From positions 4,942,501-5,006,500 of the forward strand of contig JAKNSE010000037.1 in NCBI GenBank assembly GCA_023525975.1: a stretch of DNA of 64,000 nucleotides, read 5' to 3'. The position numbers and the translations under genes are program-made. Positions 45,614 to 57,147 of the stretch are shown here, piece after piece (position 1 is the stretch's first letter; every line of letters begins with the position of its first letter). The DNA is from Smallanthus sonchifolius. Its lineage: Eukaryota > Streptophyta > Magnoliopsida > Asterales > Asteraceae. The notes below the pieces were generated by a model. That model worked only from the letters and a program-made list of their open reading frames with translations, was not told where the DNA came from and made no database searches.

Positions 45614-48127
45614 TGTCACACCCCCAAAATCCACTAACGGAGTTTTACCGTTAGGAGCGTGACATACCAGGATCTCAGTCATTAGTTACGTTGAACGACT
45701 CTATATGAGTTTAAGAAAAACACTAGTATTGCTCATAGTCACGATGCAACACTAGTAAATGAAAATACTGAGTAAATGCGTAATGCGGAAGCGAAAAGGT
45801 TTAACGAAAAGCATGCGCCAAAAACAATTGCGCCAAAACATACAATTCAAAAATAATTAAATAAATAGTTCTTGTGTTTGAAAAATAATGAAACTCCAAT
45901 GCATGCATGCCCTATCTTGTGCTCGTACCTTAACGACCTGAGAAAACATGCTAAAATGTGTCAACACTAGGTTGGTGAGTTCATAGGTTTCAAATGTAAG
46001 TAAAATACTAGATAAAACAATTTACAATTATATCAATAGGTAGCTAGCCAAATAACATGTTACTAAAGCGTTTCGATAACGAAGCTGACTGTTTGTGTTT
46101 GATCTGCCTCCTACCATGTCTATCATGAACAATGGTAAACTGTTAGGTCAATATTACACCCGTTCGACTTCCCGTCGTGTTAGCGTGACTAACGCGGGTG
46201 GGGCTTGTCAATGCCCAGTAGTACTACTCAAGATTACCTCGCTATTCCATATATTAAACGGTTCGATATGTAAGGACTTGCATGATATGTTTGCGCTTAG
46301 TACAACAAGTGATATAAAGGAAATGTAAGATCTAAATGTTTGCGCTCATGTTTTCTCCCCCAAGTTTAAACCATAGAAAAAGGGGCCGTGAAACTCACCT
46401 TAGAATGCGTGCAGATGAAAGCTAATTAAACTGCTTGACTACTAACCGCCACCTATAAACATCGGTTTATAAGTGTGTGTTTGTGCAAGTTGATAGGAAC
46501 CCTAAGTATCCAAACAATCCCATTGTTTTAAGTGTTTAGAAAATATTTAGAAGTTTTACCAAGTTTGACCCGACGACCCGTTGGTGACCCGTTTAGTGAT
46601 TTAATGTTTGGTTTGAATCCTAACACACATAGCATACAAGTAATTCAAGTTTCTTGCTACACATGTCACAACTAACTTAGCATGGCAAGTTATGTCTACA
46701 TATTGCACGTTCAACAAAGTTCCTACTTTTAACAATATATGAACACAAGTTTGGTTTCAATAGATTACATCATCTATAACACGTTTGCATAATCATGTCA
46801 TGTTTATCTACACATACTAACGCAGGAAAGATCATCACAACATACACCTTAGGTCTAGACATCAAGTTTCAAATTCTAAAATTTTCTACTTTTAGTAACT
46901 TATGATCTATGCATACGATTTGTACAAAACAACACTTTAACAAACTTTAATACATTCATAATAACATGCTAGCATCATACAATAACATCATGCACGTAAA
47001 AGTAATTCACATTCAACAATCATCTTTCAACAAAGTTTCCTCTTTAGGAAAGTCTACCATTTCTAGCTTTGTTAACAAGATTCAACGCATCCATTCAATT
47101 GTAAACTACCTAACTAGCATAATTACAATCATAACAATCATCATTCACCTCTAGCATGCAATCCTACAACATCACATAATCAAAAAGTCTCTACTTTAGC
47201 CAAGTTACAAACCATATGAAACTAGGGTTTTCTAAATATCAATATACTCATCAAATAGTTGCAATAACATCAATCAAATAATCAATTCATCAACATTATT
47301 TCAAAAACTCATGTTTGGATGAACTAGGGTTTCAATCATAATTATTAAAATGAAAAAGTGACGGAATTTGATGAAACAACTTACGTATTAGTGTTAGAAA
47401 CGCCTAGACTAGCTCGAATCCACTTCCAATTCCAAGATTGAAGATCAAATGAGGTGTGTTTGGGTTGCTTTTTGGTCTCGGCTCCAAGGGGGTGGGGGTT
47501 GGGAGATCGCGACGGCCAAAGGGAAAAATGGGTTTAGGGTTTTTAATTTTTTAAATTTCCTTATACATATTTGCATGCATGGGTTTTAAATGAATAATGG
47601 GCTTTCTAAGGGTCCATGGGCTAATTTAATACAATTAACACTAATAATAATTAAATCCCTTAACTATTATTTTTATAAAAACTCTAACTTCTATAAAAAT
47701 AATTAACACAATCAGTATTTGATAAACATGCGCGATATCAAGAAAAATCACATAATTCACGTAAAGTCACATAACACGTAAAGTCACATAATTTATATTA
47801 ATTATAAATTATTAATTGTTCTAAATATTATTCTTGATTAATCACCAACGTTCCGGGTTAGACTCAAGTGTGATCCGGTAATTCTACGAATTACCGCTGT
47901 GTGTGTATTAATTGACACATTTAATTAACCTAATTAAATGCAATGCACGTGTGACTAACTGAGATAACTGAGTTTGCATGAACAATGTTTGAGCTAACGA
48001 TGTTTGTGTTAATGGAGTTAACCTGAATTTGCCGGATGTCACATCATCCCCTTGTTGAAAGAATTTTTGTCCCGAAAATTAAACGAAGTCGTTTCATGTC
48101 TGAAACAAAAAGTTTGGGTTTGTCACA
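45614..48127 (-). repeat. 5' LTR of element 3
   Basis: 2514 bp, the twin of 37340-39853. The U3 part lies toward 48127 because the element is on the minus strand. Confidence 0.95.
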
Positions 48128-48953
48128 CTAAGTACGCAGAGTTAAATACTCATGCGTACTTAACAAGTACGCCGGAAAACTACTCTTGCGTACTTAGTAA
48201 GTACGTAGGGCAAAACCCATGCGTACTTAGTAAGTACGCAGAAAAGCTGAATTTGCGTACTTATCAAAAAGTAACAGCGTTCTTGACAGATCTTGAGGAG
48301 AATGCTCAAAAAGTGATGGATCTGAGAAATTAATGCTTCCAAAAGCTTAGAAAACATCATCTAACAAACCCTTAGCCTTCCAAACACCAAATGAAGTGAT
48401 AACAAACTCGATTTTAAGGATTTTAGGTCTGAAAAAGTACGAACTCGTATCTGCTCAAAACCCTAAAAAATCGAAACTGGAACACAAATCAACGAACACC
48501 GAGGCTCTGATACCACTTGTAGGTCCTGGGAGCCTCGTCGCGCAGCAGAAATAACACGGACCTGTTCTGTGATTTGTGTGGGAACTAAGAAGAACACAGC
48601 AGAGAAACCACGAACATAAACAAGAGAAGAATCAATCAAACGAAATCCATAACATAGAAGTCATCCCGTATTACAGACTACATACGGAAGGAGCACATAT
48701 CTCTCATCTAAGCTCACGGTCCAGGGGTCGAGAGAGCTCGTCCCGACCCGGAAACCTCTCAACCTTGTTCCAGAAGTTCCACCTACAAATGAAGACAAGT
48801 CTTCTATTTATAGGGGAAGGAACACTTCCTGCGTACTTGTCTAAGTACGTAGGGTTTGGTCATGCGTACTTGACAAGTACGCAAGGCAAAAGCCTTGCGT
48901 ACTTACTAAGTACGCAGGACCAAACTGGAGTGCAGGCTAAGTACTCAGGAACA
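48128..48953 (-). mobile_element. Small copia/TRIM-like element: 5' LTR, primer site and start of 3' LTR (right piece)
   Basis: The 5' LTR spans 48518-48953 (minus strand TGTTCCTGAG ... GGACCTACA) with a TATAAATA box near 48810. A perfect tRNA-Met primer site lies at 48503-48515. Only about 230 bases of leader follow before another TGTTAC start at 48276 and a palindrome array (48128-48276), which continues at 37217-37339 across element 3. LTR, primer site, very short interior and a second U3 suggest a TRIM-type element, now truncated. The ACCTACA end is shared with the solo LTR at 4568-5055. Confidence 0.55.
48503..48515 (-). other. Primer-binding site of the TRIM-like element
   Basis: The minus strand reads TGGTATCAGAGCC two bases inside the LTR end at 48518; it matches initiator tRNA-Met. 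Confidence 0.85.
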
Positions 48954-48960
48954 CCATCAG

Positions 48961-51900
48961 TTTACGTCATGTTTTCTCCCCCAGTTTAAAATAGTAAAAG
49001 AGGCCGTGAAAACTCACCTGCGTTGCATAGTAGGTAGTATCACACAAGTATGAGATTTGGTACACAAATGTTAGCCTACAACGGCTTACGTATGCCCTAG
49101 AATTACAAACAACAACTAGGGACACAATGGGATTTGTGACGACTACACGGAATGTTGAACGTCCTAAAAACGTTCTAATGATCAAGGAGTAGACGAAACG
49201 TGTCCACGGGAATATAAGCATCTTAATTAGGACAATTGCGTTACGTGACAAACGTCTCAAATACGAATGATATTAAATAAATAAGCTCACGCGTTTGCAC
49301 CATTTAACAATGGCCTAAGAAAATAATATAGTATATATATTATTTTGAACTCTAAGAAAATATACGATAATCGCTCAAGTGGAAAAAATAATAAATATAT
49401 GTTATTTTTATTCGAGGATTTAAACGTGAGAAAACAATATAATTACATGAATATATTATTATAAATTTGAGTTACGGGTTGAAAATAATATAAGTATACT
49501 ATTTTTATTCGGAGTTATAAGCTAAATAATAATATAGACATATTATTATAAAAGTATAATATTAAAAATGGTTTATAAAATGAAACCCGAGCCTATTCCA
49601 ACAAGTGATAACATATATGAATTACAAAAATCAAAAGCGTTTACGTCAAGTTTTCTCCCCCAGTTTAAAATAGTAAAAGGGGCCGTGAAAACTCACCTGC
49701 GTTGCATAGTAGGTAGTATCACACAAGTATGAGATTTGGTACACAAATGTTAGCATACAACGGCTTACGTATGCCCTAGAATTACAAACAACAATTAGGG
49801 ACACAATGGGATTTGTGACGACTACACGGAATGTTGAACGTCCTAAAAACGTTCTAATGATCAAGGAGTAGACGAAACGTGTCCACGGGAATATAGGCAT
49901 CTTAATTAGGACAATTGCGTTACGTGACAAACGTCTCAAATACGAATGATATTAAATAAATAAGCTCACGCGTTTGCACCATTTAACAATGGCCTAAGAA
50001 AATAATATAGTATATATATTATTTTGAACACTTAGAAAATATACGATAATCGCTCAAGTGGCAAAAATAATAAATATATGTTATTTTTATTCGAGGATTT
50101 AAACGTGAGAAAACAATATAATTATATGAATATATTATTATAAATTTGAGTTACGGGTTGAAAATAATATAAATATACTATTTTTATTCGGAGTTATAAG
50201 CTAAATAATAATATAGACATATTATTATAAAAGTATAATATTAAAAATAGTTTATAAAATGAAACCCGAGCCTAGTCCAACAAGTGATAACATATATGAA
50301 TTACAAAAATCAAAAGCGTTTACGTCATGTTTTCTCCCCTAGTTTAAAATAGTAAAAGGGGCCGTGAAAACTCACCAGCGTTGCATAGTAGGTAGTATCA
50401 CACAAGTATGAGATTTGGTACACAAATTTTAGCCTACAACAGCTTACGTATGCCCTAGAATTACAAACAACAATTAGGGACACAATGGGATTTGTGACGA
50501 CTACACGGAATGTTGAACGTCCTAAAAACGTTCTAATGATCAAGGAGTAGACGAAACGTGCCAACGGGAATATAAGCATCTTAATTAGGACAATTGCGTT
50601 ACGTGACAAACGTCTCAAATACGAATGATATTAAATAAATAAGCTCACGCATTTGCACCATTTAACAATGGCCTAAGAAAATAATATAGTATATATATTA
50701 TTTTGAACTCTTAGAAAATATACGATAATCGCTCAAGTGGCAAAAATAATAAATATATGTTATTTTTATTTGAGGATTTAAACGTGAGAAAACAATATAA
50801 TTATATGAATATATTATTATAAATTTGAGTTACGAGTTGAAAATAATATAAATATACTATTTTTATTCGGAGTTATAAGCTAAATAATAATATAGACATA
50901 TTATTATAAAAGTATAATATTAAAAATAGTTTATAAAATGACACCCGAGCCTAGTCCAACAAGTGATAACATATATGAATTACAAAAATCAAAAGCGTTT
51001 ACGTCATGTTTTCTCCCCCAGTTTAAAATAGTAAAAGGGGCCGTAAAAACTCATATGCGTTGCATAGTAGGTAGTATCACACAAGTATGAGATTTGGTAC
51101 ACAAATGTTAGCCTACAATGGCTTACGTATGCCCTAAAATTACAAACAACGATTAGGGACACAATGGGATTTGTGACGACTACACGGAATGTTGAACGTC
51201 CTAAAAACGTTCTAATGATCAAGGAGTAGACGAAACGTGTCCATGGGAATATAAGCATCTTAATTAGGACAATTGCGTTATGTGACAAACGTCTCAAATA
51301 CGAATGATATTAAATAAATAAGCTCACGCGTTTGCACCATTTAACAATGGCCTAAGAAAATAATATAGTATATATATTATTTTGAACTCGCTCAAGTGGC
51401 AAAAATAATAAATATATGTTATTTTTATTCGAGGATTTAAACGTGAGAAAACAATATAATTATATGAATATATTATTATAAATTTGAGTTACGGGTTGAA
51501 AATAATATAAATATACTATTTTTATTCGGAGTTATAAGCTAAATAATAATATCGACATATTATTATAAAAGTATAATATTAAAAATGGTTTATAAAATGA
51601 AACCCTAGCCTAGTCCAACAAGTGATAACATATATGAATTACAAAAATCAAAAGCGTTTACGTCATGTTTTCTCCCCCAGCTTAAAATAGTAAAAGGGGC
51701 CGTCAAAACTCACCTGCGTTGCATAGTAGGTAGTATCACACAAGTATGAGATTTGGTACACAAATGTTAGCCTACAACGGCTTACGTATGCCCTAGAATT
51801 ACAAACAACAACTAGGGACACAATGGGATTTGTGACGACTACACGGAATGTTGAACGTCCTAAAAACGTTCTAATGATCAAGGAGTAGACGAAACGTGTC

Positions 51901-52290
51901 CACGGGAATATAAGCATCTTAATTAGGACAATTGCGTTACGTGACAAACGTCTCAAATACGAATGATATTAAATAAATAAGCTCACGCCTTTGCACCATT
52001 TAACAATGGCCTAAGAAAATAATATAGTATATATATTATTTTGAACTCTTAGAAAATATACGATAATCGCTCAAGTGGCAAAAATAATAAATATATGTTA
52101 TTTTTATTTGAGGATTTAAACGTGAGAAAACAATATAATTATATGAATATATTATTGTAAATTTGAGTTACGGGTTGAAAATAATATAAATATACTATTT
52201 TTATTCAGAGTTATAAGCTAAATAATAATATAGACATATTATTATAAAAGTATAATATTAAAAATAGTTTATAAATTGTAACCCGAGCCT
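48961..52290. repeat. Tandem array, five copies of a 679-bp LTR unit
   Basis: Units begin at 48961, 49640, 50319, 50998 and 51657: spacing 679, 679, 679 and 659 (a 20-base loss in the fourth). The copies look more than 95% alike. Each holds the phrase 'ttttctcccccagtttaaaatag', an AT-rich segment with TATATATATTATT and CCCGAGCC near its end. The right LTR of the same element has one unit only (59572 to about 60262). Confidence 0.95.
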
Positions 52291-52310
52291 ACCGGGGGGG
52301 GGGGGGGGGG
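52290..52310. repeat. Poly(G) run after the array
   Basis: About nineteen G in a row; the right LTR has an interrupted equivalent at 60264-60286. Assembly length is uncertain for such runs. Confidence 0.85.
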
Positions 52311-52403
52311 TTTCCGAGTTCAAAACATGTTACTATACTAACATAATAATATAGGGAGTGATTTTATAATTAAAATAACAATAAAAACTACTCAGAAAAA
52401 CAA

Positions 52404-52477
52404 ATGGGGGTTGTGGGACTCGAACCCGGTTCTCCTCCCTAACAGCCCCAAGACTTAACCAACCCGCCAGCTAGGAC
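52404..52477 (-). other. tRNA-like sequence in the LTR of element 4 (left copy)
   Basis: On the minus strand TAGCTGGCGGG (52463-52473) fits a pol III A box and GGTTCGAGTCC (52416-52426) is a perfect B box, about 36 bases apart. The acceptor arms do not pair, so it is not a working tRNA. The same pair occurs in the right LTR. Confidence 0.55.
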
Positions 52478-52502
52478 AATCGCAACAAAGCTCCGATCGA
52501 AA

Positions 52503-52843
52503 TTAAATACACCCTCGGCTTTGAAATCTTTTGAGGAACAAAACCCCTATACTTTTATGATCGATCGTGGTCGAAATCAGTGGAAATGGTTTTAATATGC
52601 TAATAAGTGTTTAAAATGAAGTTAAAGTGAATGAGATATGAATGTAATAATATATCTCGTAACCTGTTTTTTCCCTCTTCTTTAACCAACCCGCCAGCTA
52701 GGACAATCGCAACAAACCCCCCATCACGATTCCGGTCAAACTCCATCCCAATTTCCTCTGATTTCGACCATGATCGATCATAAAAGTATAGGGGTTTTGT
52801 TCCTCAAAAGATTTCGAAGCCGAGGGTGTATTTAATTTCAAAA
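52503..52843. repeat. Inverted duplication in the left LTR of element 4
   Basis: About 75 bases at 52503-52580 recur inverted at 52767-52843 (words AAATACACCCTCGG and CCGAGGGTGTATTT). The RNA could fold into a long hairpin. A direct repeat of 'taaccaacccgccagctagg' lies at its left and inside. The right LTR lacks the first arm. Confidence 0.85.
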
Positions 52844-53957
52844 ACAATAAGTTTAGGGTTGTTAATTACTTGTTTGAAAAACCGAACCCTAGTTTTATGA
52901 ACAAAGATTCAAACTCGACAAATTCGATAAAATCAAGAGTTGGAATTATAGGGCTTTTACCAAATGGAATATTGATATTCTAACTGTATCGGTTAATTGA
53001 ATTGAGGTTGTGTCTAGACTGTGATTTGATTAAACCAAAAACGTATGAACCCTAGGTTCTGGATCTTGAAGAATTCGATATTGTTTGACAAAATTAACAT
53101 AGGGCTATCATTAAACGAAGAATTTCGAAATTGCTCATATGAATTAATTGAGTTGAAATCGAGTGTAGGTTGGTGTTCGATTAAACCCGAAAGAATATGA
53201 ACCCTAGAATCGGTTCTTGATAAATTCATTGTTGTGAGCCCTAATTAGCATATGGCTTTTGTTCTAGACACTGAAACGAAACTAAAAGAATGATCAATTA
53301 CCAGAGTGGGATACGGATCAGAGGTGCTCAACCAAATGGGGTTCCGACTTCGACGCATTTGGCCTCCGACAACTCCGGCTTCGACTTCGACCGAATTGGT
53401 GTGTGGTGTTGCTTCTGAGAGGTGCGATATAGGTTCGCAGGGTGTTAGACTTCAGAGATTTTAGGCCAAATGATCGAATTGATGAATATTTGTCAAGAGG
53501 TCGACGGTTACAACTCGTATGATCATAATGGGGTTAATTCATACTCGATAATGATGTTAAGTGCTCCAATTATGATCGATATTATCATATTTATGAATAT
53601 CAGTTATGAATTTGGACAATCATAAGAGGTTACGGATTGAATTGGATCAAAAGGGCTTGATTTTGACTTTACAAAGTCAACAAATTGGTTTTGGGTTAAT
53701 TTCACAACTAGTCCTTGTAGTTTATGTGCATATGAGTTTGAATGACGACAAGTTTGGTCCTTGTGGTTTGTAATTAGATAACAGGGTTAAGAGATAACAG
53801 AATTTGAGTTAACGGAGTTAACTTGAAAATTCCGGATGTCATATCATCTCCTAGTTGAAAGAATTTTCGTCCCGAAAATTAAAATAAAAAAAAAATTTCG
53901 GATGTCACATCATCCCCTAGTTGAAAGAATTTTTGTCCCGAAAATTAGAATAGTACC

Positions 53958-56900
53958 TTAAGATTTTGACGTGGAGTGTTTGAATAGATGAGGATACTTG
54001 CGCATCATCTGATCCTCACGCTCCCACGTGAATTCCGGTCCGCGTTTCGAGTTCCAACAAACTCTGACAATAGCGATTTTTCTACGTTTGAGGGTTTTGA
54101 CTTCCCTATCCATGATTTCTACTTGTTCCTCGATGAAACGCAACTGTTCATTGATGTGTAGTTCCTCAAGAGGAACCGCGAGTGACTCGTCTGCTAGACA
54201 TTTCTTCAAGTTCGAGACATGAAAGACGTTGTGTACACCACTAAGTCCTTCCGGTAGGTCCAGTTGGTACGCTACTGGGCCAATTCTCTTCACTATCTTG
54301 AACGGTCCAACATAACGAGGATTTAGTTTGCCTCGTTTCCCAAAACGAATTACGCCTTTCCAAGGTGAGACTTTTAATAAGACCATGTCGCCTACTTGAA
54401 ACTCTAATGGTTTATGATGTTTATCGGCATAGCTCTTTTGACGATCACTAGCTGCCGCCATACGATTTCTAATTTGAACGATCTTTTTAGAGGTTTCGAG
54501 TACGAGTTCAGGACTCGTAAGTTGGCTATCCCCAACTTCGGCCCAACAAATAGGAGATTGGCATTTCCGTCCATATAATGCCTCGAATGGTGCTGCCTTG
54601 ATGCTAGTGTGATAACTGTTATTGTAGGAGAACTCCACCAGAGGCTCCCCCGATTCCCAAGTGTTACCGAAATCAATCACACAAGCTCGTAGCATATCCT
54701 CAAGAGTATGAATACTACGTTCAGTTTGGCCATCAGTTTGAGGATGGTATGCTGTGCTCATATCTAGACGCGTGCCTAAGGCTTTATGTAAAGATTGCCA
54801 GAGCGTGAGGTGAATCGTGCGTCACGATCCGAAATGATAGAGATTGCCACCCCGTGCCGAGAGACTACTTCTTTCAAATAAATATGAGTAAGCTTCTCCA
54901 TTTTGTCTATTTCTTTGATTGCTAAGAAGTGAGCGGATTTGTTAAACGATCGATGACTACCCAGATGGTATCACATCCGCTAGGAGTTCAGGGAAATTTT
55001 GTGATAAAATCCATAGATATTTGCTCCCATTTCCACATGGGAATCTCTGGTTGCTGAAGTAAACTGGAAGGCTTTTGATATTCTACTTTGACCTTTGCAA
55101 AAGTCAGGCACTTGCTAACATATGTGGCTATATTGGCCTTCATCTTTGACCACTGATATAGCACCTTCAGGTCATGGTACATCTTGTCGGGAGCTGGATG
55201 AACAGAGTAACGAGATTTATGAGCTTCATCCATGACTAGTTCCCTTAAGTTTCCGAATACTGGAATCCATATTTGCTCGACGAAGTAGCGAATTCCATCG
55301 GATTTGATCTCAAGTTGTTCTTCCATACCGCATCTGGCTTCCGGCGGTAGGTTTTCCTCTTTAAGGGCTTCGAGTTGAGCACTACGGATTTTGTCAGGTA
55401 ATCCGGTGTGAATAGTAAGCTGTAATGCTCGAACTCGTTTGGGCTTGGTTTCCTTTCGGCTTAGGGCATCAGCTACCACATTAGCCTTGCCTGGATGATA
55501 TCTGATCGCACAGTCATAATCATTCAAAAGTTTGACCCAATGACGTTGTTCGCATGTTCAACTCTTTCTGTTCAAAGATATGCTGAAGACTCTTGTGATC
55601 GGTGTAGATAGTGCACTTGGTACCGTACAAGTAATGTCTCTATATCTTTAGTGCGAAAACTACGGCTCCCAACTCTAGATCATGAGTGGTGTAGTTTTTC
55701 TAAGGAATTTTCAGTTGACGTGAAGCGTATGCGATCACTTTTTCTCGTTGCATTAACACAATACAAGACCCTGAATGGATGCATCGCAATACACCACAAA
55801 ATCATCCGTCCCCTCCGGAAGAGCTAGGATGGTTGCACTGCAAAGTTTCTGCTTAAGAAGTTGGAATGTTGACTCCTGGGTGTCGCTCTAGTTATAGATT
55901 TTAACCTTCTGGGTTAAAGCAGTGAGAGGTTGGGCGTTCTTGGAAAATCCCTCGATGAATCGACGATAATAGCCTGCCAATCCCAGAAATTGTCGCACCT
56001 CTGTCGGAGTCGTCGGTGCCGCCCAATTCTTGATGGCTTTTATTTTAGATGGATCGATATGTATTCCGTCCTCATTAACCACATTTCCTAAGAATTGAAC
56101 CTCATGAATCTAGAATTCGCACTTGGAAAGCTTAGCATACAGCTGCTCTTGCTTTAGTAATTCCAGAATTAAACGTAGGTGTTCCTCATGTTCTTCCCTG
56201 TTCTTAGAATAGATGAGGATGTCATCAATGAAAACGATGACAAACTGATCAAGGTAGGGTTTACACACACGGTTCATGAGGTCCATGAACACCGCGGGTG
56301 CATTGGTTAGTTCGAAGGGCATGACCATAAACTCATAGTGGTCGTACCTAGTTCTGAAGGCAGTCTTAGAGATATCCTCATCTCGGACTCTTAGTTGATG
56401 GTAACCAGATCTACGATCTATCTTGGAATAAAATCTTGATCCTTGGAGTTGATCAAACAGATCATCTATGCGGGGTAGCGGATAACGATTTTTGATCGTC
56501 ACCTTGTTCAGCTCACGATAGTCGATGCACATGCGAAAAGTCCAGTCCTTCTTCTTGACAAACAGGACTGAGCTCCCCATGGAGATGGGCTAGGTCGGAT
56601 GAAACCTTTATCCAACAACTCTCTTGCAATTGAGTGGATTGTTCTTGTAATTCACTGGGTGCTAGTCTGTAAGGTGCCCGAGCAATCGGCGCTGCTTCGG
56701 GTGCTAGGTCGATTTGAAATTCTACTTGTCGATGCGGTGGCAGACCAGGCAAGTCCTCGAGAAATACTCCCAGATAGTCACGTACGATTGGGATGTCATC
56801 AATCTTCTTCTCCCCCGATGGCTGCTCGGCGACGAGAGCCAAAATAGCAGTATGACCTTTTCGAAGAAACTTCTGTGCTTTCATGAAGGATATGATGCCA

Positions 56901-57147
56901 ATGACTACACCACTCCTTTCGCCCTGGACAGAAAGAGTTTCTCCAGTCAGGAGAGGGATGCGAACGATTTTCTCACGACAGGCAATTTTGGCCTGGTTCT
57001 TAGATAACCAATCCATACCGATAATTATGTCAAAACTACCGAGTGTGACCGGCGTAAGGTCAATATCAAGTTTATGACCAGCCAATTCAAGCTTACAACC
57101 CTTAAGAATGTGGGTGGTTTTAATTATCTGTCCATCAGCTATTTCTA
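53958..57147 (-). pseudogene. Element 4 pol: protease remnant to chromodomain
   Basis: The minus strand starts inside the protease (HKLDIDLTPVTLG, IIGMDWLS) without its active site. Then come reverse transcriptase (RMCIDYRELNKVT, FIDDILIYS), frame changes near 56580 and 56100, and RNase H in pieces with losses around 55550-55880. Integrase has the zinc region (HPAPDKMYHDL, CLTFAKV, with one Cys of the pair changed to Phe) and MDFITK. The core breaks near 54780-54990. The last 267-residue frame (53958-54761) is open from MSTAYHPQTDGQTERS through the chromodomain (WNSKRGPEFTWE) to the stop. Confidence 0.86.

Larger units (their letters stand above)
37340..48127 (-). mobile_element. Element 3: complete young Tekay-type chromovirus
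   Basis: A 10788-bp insertion flanked by CTAAG (37335-37339 and 48128-48132). Both LTRs are 2514 bp (37340-39853 and 45614-48127), start TGTCACACCCCC and end TTGTCACA. By eye I count about thirty differences between them, near 1.2%, so the insertion is recent. On the minus strand the order is 5' LTR, tRNA-Met primer site, accessory ORF, gag with an intron, protease, reverse transcriptase, RNase H, integrase, chromodomain, polypurine tract, 3' LTR. Several stops and a protease active-site change make this copy defective. Confidence 0.95.
52311..53843 (-). repeat. 3' LTR of element 4, U3 side
   Basis: Matches 60287-61613 of the right LTR apart from the inverted duplication. It ends GGATGTCATA; the usual CA is TA here. 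The polypurine-like word and LTR end are duplicated once more at 53893-53935. Short frames at 53014-53229 (and 60805-61020) are chance. Confidence 0.82.

Noticed and set aside
48128..48250. Regularly spaced short repeats that resemble a CRISPR array
   Set aside because: The repeats are perfect dyads inside an LTR U3 of a plant retroelement; no cas genes, and the spacing units are similar to each other.
48967..49260. A 97-codon frame repeated in each unit of the tandem array (also at 49646, 50325, 51004, 51663, 59578)
   Set aside because: It opens at a TTG rather than an ATG, has no known domain, and its conservation is explained by recent duplication of the whole unit.
52404..52477. Intact tRNA gene
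   Set aside because: The boxes are good but acceptor arms do not pair, so only a tRNA-like element is claimed.
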